Origin: Endomicrobium sp.
GTDB lineage: Bacteria > Elusimicrobiota > Endomicrobiia > Endomicrobiales > Endomicrobiaceae
NCBI GenBank assembly: GCA_031273645.1
Contig: JAISRM010000086.1
Span: 1 to 5,852, forward strand
DNA length: 5,852 nt
Direction of reading: 5' to 3'
Notes under the pieces: generated by a model
Database searches by the model: none
Told to the model about the DNA's origin: nothing
Seen by the model: only the letters and a program-made list of their open reading frames with translations
Program-made: the position numbers and the translations under genes
Part shown: positions 1 through 4,322 of the stretch, piece by piece
Position numbering within the stretch: the first letter of the stretch is position 1
How the letters are laid out: every line of letters begins with the position of its first letter

Positions 1-1
1 G

Positions 2-1081
2 CTTGAAGGGCGGGCTATAGGAGCAGACGTTTGCGTAAGCGGAGAAATGGTTTTTAATACCGGAATGCTCGGCTACAGCGAAGCTATGACCGATCCGTCG
101 TATTTGGGGCAAATTTTGGTTTTCAGTTTCTGTTTAATAGGCAATTACGGCGTCCCTGCCTCAAGAGGCGGGGATTTTTTTACGGCAAAAGGTCATGAAA
201 GTTCTTCCATAAAAACGCAGGGCATAATAGTTTCCGATATTTACGACGGATGCAATCACCACGACGGAGGAATCTCTCTTGAAGAATGGATGGTTGAAAA
301 TAATGTTCCCGGAATTGCCGGAATAGACACAAGGTATCTTGTTCAAACGATAAGAGATGCCGGCAATCTTTTCGGGCGCATTATTCCCGAAGGAGCAAAG
401 AAAGAAAAAATCAACAGGTTTGAATTTTTAAAGAAGTTCGGCGATAACGAATACGTCGATCCGTCAAAATACAATCTTATGCCGTCCGTATCGACGAAAG
501 AAACGCAAATTTTCGGCGCGGGCGCAAAAAAGAAAGTTGCAGTTATAGACTGCGGAGCAAAATTAAATATATCGCGCATGCTTGCAGAAAGAGGGTGCGA
601 AGTTCATCTGCTCCCATGGGACAGAGACTTTTCAAAAGAAAACGTTGACGGCTGGCTTATTTCAAACGGTCCCGGAGATCCTCAAAATACGGGCGACTTA
701 GTTGAAAGAGTAAGAAAAGACGTTTTAGGTTCCGGAAAACCCGTTTTGGGAATATGCTTAGGTCATCAAATATTGTCTTTGGCGTCGGGCGCAAAAACAA
801 AAAGGCTTCCGCACGGACACAGAAGCCACAATCAGCCCGTGTTTTCTCTTCCTGAACGCAGGGCGTTTATGTCAAGCCAAAACCACAGATACGCGGTGGA
901 AAAGAAATCAATACAAGACGGCTGGGATCTATGGTTTGTAAACGCCAACGACGATTCAGTCGAAGGCTTAAAACACAAAACAAAGCCCATGCGTTCGGTG
1001 CAGTTTCACCCCGAAGCCTCAAGCGGCCCCAACGACACCAGCTGGATAATGGACGAGTTTGTAGATTTGATAAAGAAATAG
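2..1081 (+). CDS. carA: Carbamoyl-phosphate synthetase small (glutaminase) subunit CarA, 5'-partial
   Basis: CarA hydrolyses glutamine and passes ammonia to CarB, which makes carbamoyl phosphate for pyrimidine and arginine synthesis in the cytoplasm. The frame is open from base 2, so the ATG at 47 is internal: the 15 codons before it read as CarA sequence (ending SGE before MVFNTG). Only about ten N-terminal residues are missing, judged against roughly 380 residues in E. coli. Counting from that ATG, residues 1-155 are the CarA-specific N-terminal domain (FNTGMLGYSEAMTDPSY, LIGNYGVP, GIDTR) and residues 163-344 the class I glutamine amidotransferase domain. The domain has the oxyanion SNGPGDP, the nucleophile C237 in GICLGHQ (codon 755-757), and the catalytic H321 and E323 in FHPEAS. 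The sequence is closer to the eukaryotic CAD/CPS1 glutaminase than to E. coli CarA (HNQP, SQNHRYAVE, VNANDDSVEG). The stop is TAG. Its partner carB is displaced about 3.2 kb downstream by the RM cassette. Confidence 0.97.
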   Translation, partial: LEGRAIGADVCVSGEMVFNTGMLGYSEAMTDPSYLGQILVFSFCLIGNYGVPASRGGDFFTAKGHESSSIKTQGIIVSDIYDGCNHHDGGISLEEWMVENNVPGIAGIDTRYLVQTIRDAGNLFGRIIPEGAKKEKINRFEFLKKFGDNEYVDPSKYNLMPSVSTKETQIFGAGAKKKVAVIDCGAKLNISRMLAERGCEVHLLPWDRDFSKENVDGWLISNGPGDPQNTGDLVERVRKDVLGSGKPVLGICLGHQILSLASGAKTKRLPHGHRSHNQPVFSLPERRAFMSSQNHRYAVEKKSIQDGWDLWFVNANDDSVEGLKHKTKPMRSVQFHPEASSGPNDTSWIMDEFVDLIKK

Positions 1082-1094
1082 ATATTTACAATTT

Positions 1095-1110
1095 TATAAG
1101 CAAGTGAAAA
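1095..1110 (+). repeat. Left copy of imperfect 16-bp direct repeat flanking the RM cassette
   Basis: The sequence TATAAGCAAGTGAAAA lies 14 bases after the carA stop. It matches 13 of 16 positions of the sequence at 4306-4321 just before carB, including an exact TATAAGC. It may be a copy of the original carA-carB junction left by insertion. The region is AT-rich, so chance is not excluded. Confidence 0.35.
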
Positions 1111-1129
1111 TTTTTTGAGTAATTTAATA

Positions 1130-1924
1130 ATGAAAAAAACATTTGAAGAAAAATATCTAAATAAAATAATTTGCGGAGACAGCCTGACTGTTATGAGGCA
1201 AATGCCTGATGAATGTTTAGATTTAGTCATAACGTCTCCTCCGTATAATCTTAAAAATTCTACCGGCAACGGCATGAAAGCCTGCACGACAAGCGGGAAA
1301 TGGGCCGGAGCCGCATTACAAAACGGATATAGCCATTATGACGATAATATGCCGCATGCCGAATATGCGCAGTGGCAGCATAATTGTCTTAAAGAAATGT
1401 ATAGACTTATAAAAAATGACGGCGCAATTTTTTATAATCATAAGTGGCGCGTACAAAATGGAGTAATGCAAGATAGGCGCGATATAATAAGAGATTTGCC
1501 TGTTAGGCAGATTATTATTTGGCGGCGTAAAGGCGGGATAAATTTTAATCCCGGATATTTTTTACCTACATATGAAGTAATTTATTTTATTCCAAAACCT
1601 AATTTTAAGCTTGTTTCTAAAGCAAATGCCTATGGAGATGTATGGGAATTTACTCAAGAGTTAAAAAATGATCATCCTGCTCCGTTTCCGGCAGCGTTAA
1701 TTGACAGAATAATATCATCGACTTGCGCGCAAATAGTTTTAGATCCGTTTATAGGAAGCGGCACAACTGCTGTTGCGGCGATGGGATTAGATAGAAATTA
1801 TATAGGCATCGAACTTTCTCCGATTTATTGCGAAATGGCAGAAAAACGAATTGAAAGAAATAAAAAACATAGCGAAATAACAAAAGTTCATCCGCTGCCG
1901 CTTTTTCAAACGATTGTAAAATGA
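1130..1924 (+). CDS. Beta-class SPPY-type DNA methyltransferase (m4C or m6A), M1
   Basis: This is an AdoMet-dependent enzyme that methylates an exocyclic amino group of DNA bases, predicted to protect host DNA from the adjacent endonuclease. Of 264 residues, catalytic motif IV is DLVITSPPY at 31-39 and the AdoMet motif I is DPFIGSGTT at 205-213, followed by GIE at 226-228. The order IV then I is that of the beta class, with the target-recognition region between them (about 45-190, including FYNHKWRV at 101-108 and PGYFLPTYEV at 141-150). SPPY occurs in m4C enzymes and in some m6A enzymes, so the modified base is not decided. The ATG at 1130 is preferred: the frame could begin at TTG 1115, but family similarity starts near FEEKYLNKIICGD. 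A weak GAG at 1117-1119 lies 10 bases upstream. The stop codon overlaps the endonuclease start (ATGA). The target sequence cannot be read from the protein. Confidence 0.92.
   Translation: MKKTFEEKYLNKIICGDSLTVMRQMPDECLDLVITSPPYNLKNSTGNGMKACTTSGKWAGAALQNGYSHYDDNMPHAEYAQWQHNCLKEMYRLIKNDGAIFYNHKWRVQNGVMQDRRDIIRDLPVRQIIIWRRKGGINFNPGYFLPTYEVIYFIPKPNFKLVSKANAYGDVWEFTQELKNDHPAPFPAALIDRIISSTCAQIVLDPFIGSGTTAVAAMGLDRNYIGIELSPIYCEMAEKRIERNKKHSEITKVHPLPLFQTIVK
1921..1924 (+). promoter_or_regulatory. ATGA stop/start overlap coupling methyltransferase M1 to endonuclease R1
   Basis: The M1 stop TGA (1922-1924) overlaps the R1 start ATG (1921-1923). No Shine-Dalgarno-like sequence precedes this ATG, so R1 translation probably depends on ribosomes that finish M1. 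This would keep nuclease synthesis behind methylase synthesis. The overlap is seen; the coupling is inferred. Confidence 0.6.
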
Positions 1925-2709
1925 AAATATATACTAAAGAGAATTTAATACGAGAATTTAAAATAATTTCTGAAAAGGGCTGGATTCCAAATGCCAGAAA
2001 AGCCAATAATGGCGGCATTGGAAATACCCTCGAGGATCTTTTAGGGATAGAAGAGAATAATCTTCCGATTCCCAATGCATCTGAATGGGAATTAAAATCG
2101 CAGAGATTAGATACAACTGCGCTGACAACACTATTTCATATGGAACCGTCGCCAAGAGCTGTAAAATTTGTTTCTCAGCTATTATTATTAAAATATGGTT
2201 GGAAGCATAAAGAATCAGGTAAAAAGTATTCTAAAGAAGAGATGAGTTTTAGGCAAACCATTCATGGAAAATCTTCAAGTGATAGAGGTTTTATAGTTAA
2301 AATTGATAGGAAAGAGCGCAAGGTTCTAATTTCATTTAATAGCGATAGCGTTTCAAGCAGGCATGAAGAATGGCTGCAGACGGTAAAAAAGCGGGTTGGT
2401 CTTGGGCAGCTTAATCCGCAGCCATATTGGGGTTTTGATGATTTGTCTAACAAGGCCGGTACAAAACTTTTGAATTGTTTTTATGCGCAGGCAGAGGTGA
2501 AAAAAGAAAATGGTAATGAATTTTATCATTATACAAAAGTGCTTATGTTGCAAAAATTTAAATTTGAAAGCTTTTTAAATCAGATAGAAGAAGGAAATAT
2601 ACTTGTTGATTTTGATGCAAGAACAGGACATAATCACGGTACAAAATTTAGAATGAAGCAGGATTGTTTGCCTGAATTATACGAAAAATCAAAAGTTGTA
2701 GTCGGATAA
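1921..2709 (+). CDS. Type II restriction endonuclease, MvaI/BcnI family, R1
   Basis: This 262-residue protein is slightly longer than MvaI and BcnI (about 240-246). It is predicted to cut unmethylated DNA at a short site. MvaI recognises CCWGG and BcnI CCSGG, but this protein's site is unproven. It matches recalled BcnI/MvaI sequences along its length: an N-terminus MKIYTKENLIREF like BcnI's, GIGNTLEDLLGIEENN at 32-47, the nuclease motif EWELKS at 55-60 (ExK residues E57 and K59), TTLFH at 69-73, and the C-terminal TGHNHGTKFR at 235-244, like HDHGTAFR in MvaI. H73 and H237/H239 fall where BcnI has functionally important histidines. The position that holds a metal-binding Asp in MvaI/BcnI is N52 here. 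The frame is intact, starts inside the M1 stop and is followed 9 bases later by M2. M1 is the likely cognate methyltransferase because of the overlap. Confidence 0.88.
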   Translation: MKIYTKENLIREFKIISEKGWIPNARKANNGGIGNTLEDLLGIEENNLPIPNASEWELKSQRLDTTALTTLFHMEPSPRAVKFVSQLLLLKYGWKHKESGKKYSKEEMSFRQTIHGKSSSDRGFIVKIDRKERKVLISFNSDSVSSRHEEWLQTVKKRVGLGQLNPQPYWGFDDLSNKAGTKLLNCFYAQAEVKKENGNEFYHYTKVLMLQKFKFESFLNQIEEGNILVDFDARTGHNHGTKFRMKQDCLPELYEKSKVVVG

Positions 2710-2718
2710 AAAAACGCA

Positions 2719-3984
2719 ATGGAAACAAATCATACAATCATCAGCGGCGACAGCCGCAATATGCAGGAATTAAAAGACAACAGCGTTCATCTGATTGTTA
2801 CATCGCCGCCGTATTGGCAGTTAAAAGATTATGGCGATGACAAACAAATAGGTTTTAACGATGATTATGAAAATTATATAAACAATCTAAACCTTGTTTG
2901 GCAGGAATGTTTTAGGGTTTTACATGACGGTTGCCGTTTGTGTATAAATATCGGAGACCAATTTGCCCGTTCAGTTTATTATGGCCGGTATAAAATAATA
3001 CCTATACATTCTGAAATTATTAGATTTTGCGAAACGCTGAGTTTTGATTTTATGGGTAAAATTATCTGGCAAAAAACTACTACTATGAATACTTCCGGCG
3101 GGGCAAGCGTTATGGGAAGTTTTCCAACGCCAAGAAACGGAATTGTTAAATTAGATTATGAATATATTTTATTATTTAAAAAACAAGGAATTGCGCCAAA
3201 ACCGACGGCTGAGCAAAAGAAAAATTCGTCAATGACTACAAAAGAGTGGAACGAATATTTTAACGGGCATTGGAATTTTGCCGGCGCAAAACAAGCCCAA
3301 CATTTAGCAATGTTTCCTGAAGAACTTCCAAAACGGCTGATAAAAATGTTTTCTTTTCCGCAAGAAACAGTGTTAGATCCGTTTATGGGCAGCGGAACTA
3401 CGGCTCTTGCTGCAAAACGTTTAAATAGAAATTCTATAGGTTATGAGATAAATTCGGCGTTTATTGCAATTATTAAGCAAAAAGCAGGTCAGGATATTAC
3501 AATAATAAAACAAAAACACGCTCAAGACTTTAGTGAGAAAATACAAACATTGCCTTATCAGTTTAAAGACGTTCATCGATTAAATAAAAAAATTGATATA
3601 AAGAAAATGCAGTTCGGATCAAAAATAGATGCGAATTCTTTAACAAAAAAAGAAAAACTGTTTTCAATCAAAGATATTATTTCGCCTGAACTTGTAAAAT
3701 TAAGCAACGGGTTAACAATCCGTCTGATTGGCATAAAACAAGATATAAAAATTAACGGACAAGCTACAAAATTTTTAACGGAAAAATTTCAAGGAAAAAA
3801 AGTTTTCTTAAAATACGATGCGGTTAAATATGACAAAGACAATAATTTAATGGCTTATCTATATTTAGAAAATAAAACTTTTATTAACGCGCATTTATTA
3901 AAAGCTAAAATGGTTTTGCCGGACATAGAAACGGAATATAAATATAAAAATAAATTTTTGCAGTTAGGACAAAATAATGGCTAA
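2719..3984 (+). CDS. SPPY-type DNA methyltransferase M2 (CTAG-type m4C-like) with C-terminal SNase-like domain
   Basis: This is a 421-residue fusion. Residues 1 to about 260 are a beta-class AdoMet DNA methyltransferase: LIVTSPPYW at 25-33 is motif IV, DPFMGSGTT at 220-228 is motif I, and GYEIN at 241-245 lies in the AdoMet pocket. NIGDQFARSVYYGRYK and TTMNTSGGASVMGS lie between them in the recognition region. TSPPYW and the overall pattern resemble m4C methyltransferases of the M.MjaI/M.MthZI kind (target CTAG). Residues about 320-415 form a separate SNase-like domain. The pairing with an MjaI-family nuclease remnant that starts 8 bases before this stop supports CTAG as target, by inference. 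The ATG at 2719 has no strong ribosome-binding site, so readthrough or coupling from R1, 9 bases upstream, is likely. The reading frame is intact although its nuclease is broken, so it may act as an orphan methyltransferase. It might instead be a second methyltransferase for the R1 system, as in BcnI. Confidence 0.9.
   Translation: METNHTIISGDSRNMQELKDNSVHLIVTSPPYWQLKDYGDDKQIGFNDDYENYINNLNLVWQECFRVLHDGCRLCINIGDQFARSVYYGRYKIIPIHSEIIRFCETLSFDFMGKIIWQKTTTMNTSGGASVMGSFPTPRNGIVKLDYEYILLFKKQGIAPKPTAEQKKNSSMTTKEWNEYFNGHWNFAGAKQAQHLAMFPEELPKRLIKMFSFPQETVLDPFMGSGTTALAAKRLNRNSIGYEINSAFIAIIKQKAGQDITIIKQKHAQDFSEKIQTLPYQFKDVHRLNKKIDIKKMQFGSKIDANSLTKKEKLFSIKDIISPELVKLSNGLTIRLIGIKQDIKINGQATKFLTEKFQGKKVFLKYDAVKYDKDNNLMAYLYLENKTFINAHLLKAKMVLPDIETEYKYKNKFLQLGQNNG
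3676..3963 (+). other. Degenerate staphylococcal-nuclease-like domain fused to M2
   Basis: Residues about 320-415 of M2 follow the SNase beta-barrel pattern. SNGLTIRLIGI (329-339) corresponds to the strand that reads like NGxxVRLIGIDxPE in active enzymes. ATKFLTEKFQGKKVFL (349-364) matches the helix and strand usually written AxxFLxxLLxGKxVxL. YDKDNNLMAYLYL (371-383) and TFINAHLLK (387-395) match the YDRYGRxLAYVYL and FVNxxLL blocks. R335 aligns with the first catalytic arginine, but the Asp and Glu of the DxPE motif are K340 and I343, and the second catalytic arginine is N375 or N376. The fold is therefore recognisable while nuclease activity is unlikely. A role in DNA binding or target recognition is an inference. 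Confidence 0.72.
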
Positions 3985-4304
3985 AGAGTGGGTTTTAAAC
4001 AGCGCAACAAATCGTTTCCAACTAAATTTTAAAAGAAATGTAGGAGCTACTTCTGAATCTATAAGAAAATGTTCTCCTAAAATATATCGGACTTCAAATA
4101 AAACCCGTAAATAAAGGATTGCAATTACCTGAGATTCATAAAGAATACGCCCTTCAGGCTAAAACGCATGAACAATTTGAACAAAAGTATGCCGGAAAAG
4201 TGTTTTATATCTTTTCAATCAACAATGTCGGTAAAAAAGAAATTGCAAATACAGAAATTATAGACAGTATCAAACAAGAAATAAACAGATTAAATAATAT
4301 GTAA
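3977..4304 (+). pseudogene. Remnant of an MjaI-family restriction endonuclease (R2), internal deletion and frameshift
   Basis: Two pieces of one recognisable protein lie in different frames. From the ATG at 3977 the frame reads MAKEWVLNSATNRFQ, then KRNVGATSESIRKCSPK, the conserved start of MjaI-type (CTAG) endonucleases. It then goes out of frame after about 4081 and stops at 4112-4114. In the next frame, from about 4080, the C-terminal part reads KYIGLQIKPVNKGLQLPEI, then KTHEQFEQKY and GKVFYIFSI, ending at TAA 4302-4304. QIK is the likely nuclease-core lysine motif. About 35 plus 74 residues survive, against roughly 200 in the family, so around 90-100 codons of the middle, including the acidic active-site residues, appear deleted at 4079-4082. 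The ATG overlaps the M2 stop by 8 bases, the normal arrangement for a methylase-nuclease pair. A functional product is very unlikely. The family call is from memory of conserved blocks. Confidence 0.82.
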
Positions 4305-4305
4305 A

Positions 4306-4321
4306 TATAAGCGAGGTAAAA
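4306..4321 (+). repeat. Right copy of imperfect 16-bp direct repeat, overlapping the carB leader
   Basis: The sequence TATAAGCGAGGTAAAA matches 1095-1110 at 13 of 16 positions (differences at positions 8, 11 and 12). It contains the carB ribosome-binding site, so this is presumably the original copy and the left one a duplicate. Significance is uncertain. Confidence 0.35.
4313..4317 (+). promoter_or_regulatory. Ribosome-binding site of carB
   Basis: GAGGT lies five bases before the ATG at 4323. It is the clearest Shine-Dalgarno sequence in the window and lets carB be translated independently of the upstream RM cassette. Confidence 0.75.
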
Positions 4322-4322
4322 A

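Larger units (their letters stand above)
1082..4322 (+). other. Restriction-modification cassette interrupting the carA-carB gene pair
   Basis: This interval holds two methyltransferase genes, one intact endonuclease gene and one endonuclease remnant, all in the direction of carA and carB. Spacing is operon-like: an ATGA overlap, a 9-base gap and an 8-base overlap. Hand counts of four 60-base lines inside gave 27-35% GC, against 33-58% in four lines from carA and carB, so the cassette is on average more AT-rich than its host genes. No transposase, integrase, tRNA or perfect inverted repeat was seen, so the insertion mechanism is unknown. An imperfect 16-bp direct repeat lies near each edge. 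carA and carB both read as intact at the edges facing the cassette, so it sits between the genes without damaging either. That it inserted as a unit, and when, is inference. Confidence 0.8.

Noticed and set aside
47..49. ATG as the start of carA
   Set aside because: The frame is open to the window edge and the 15 codons upstream read as CarA N-terminus, so the true start lies outside the window.
1085..1110. Possible promoter for the cassette (TTTACA at 1085, TATAAG at 1095)
   Set aside because: The two boxes are separated by only four bases, and no partner with 16-18-base spacing was found for either; in AT-rich DNA this is not convincing.
1115..1117. TTG as the start of methyltransferase M1
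   Set aside because: It would add only five residues without family similarity and has no ribosome-binding site; the ATG at 1130 fits better.
1082..1129. Transcription terminator after carA
   Set aside because: No GC-rich hairpin precedes the T-run at 1111-1116; readthrough into the cassette is more likely.
1749..2075. Minus-strand open frame of 108 codons spanning the M1-R1 junction
   Set aside because: It lies opposite two well-supported genes, has no recognisable motif, and its low-complexity composition is that of an antisense shadow.
3977..4114. Intact 45-residue protein overlapping the M2 stop
   Set aside because: Its first 35 residues match the N-terminus of a much larger nuclease and the last ten are out-of-frame readthrough, so it is the N-terminal piece of the same pseudogene.
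4119..4304. Small 61-codon gene starting at TTG
   Set aside because: There is no ribosome-binding site, and the same frame upstream (from about 4080) already reads as conserved MjaI-family sequence, so it is the C-terminal piece of a broken gene.
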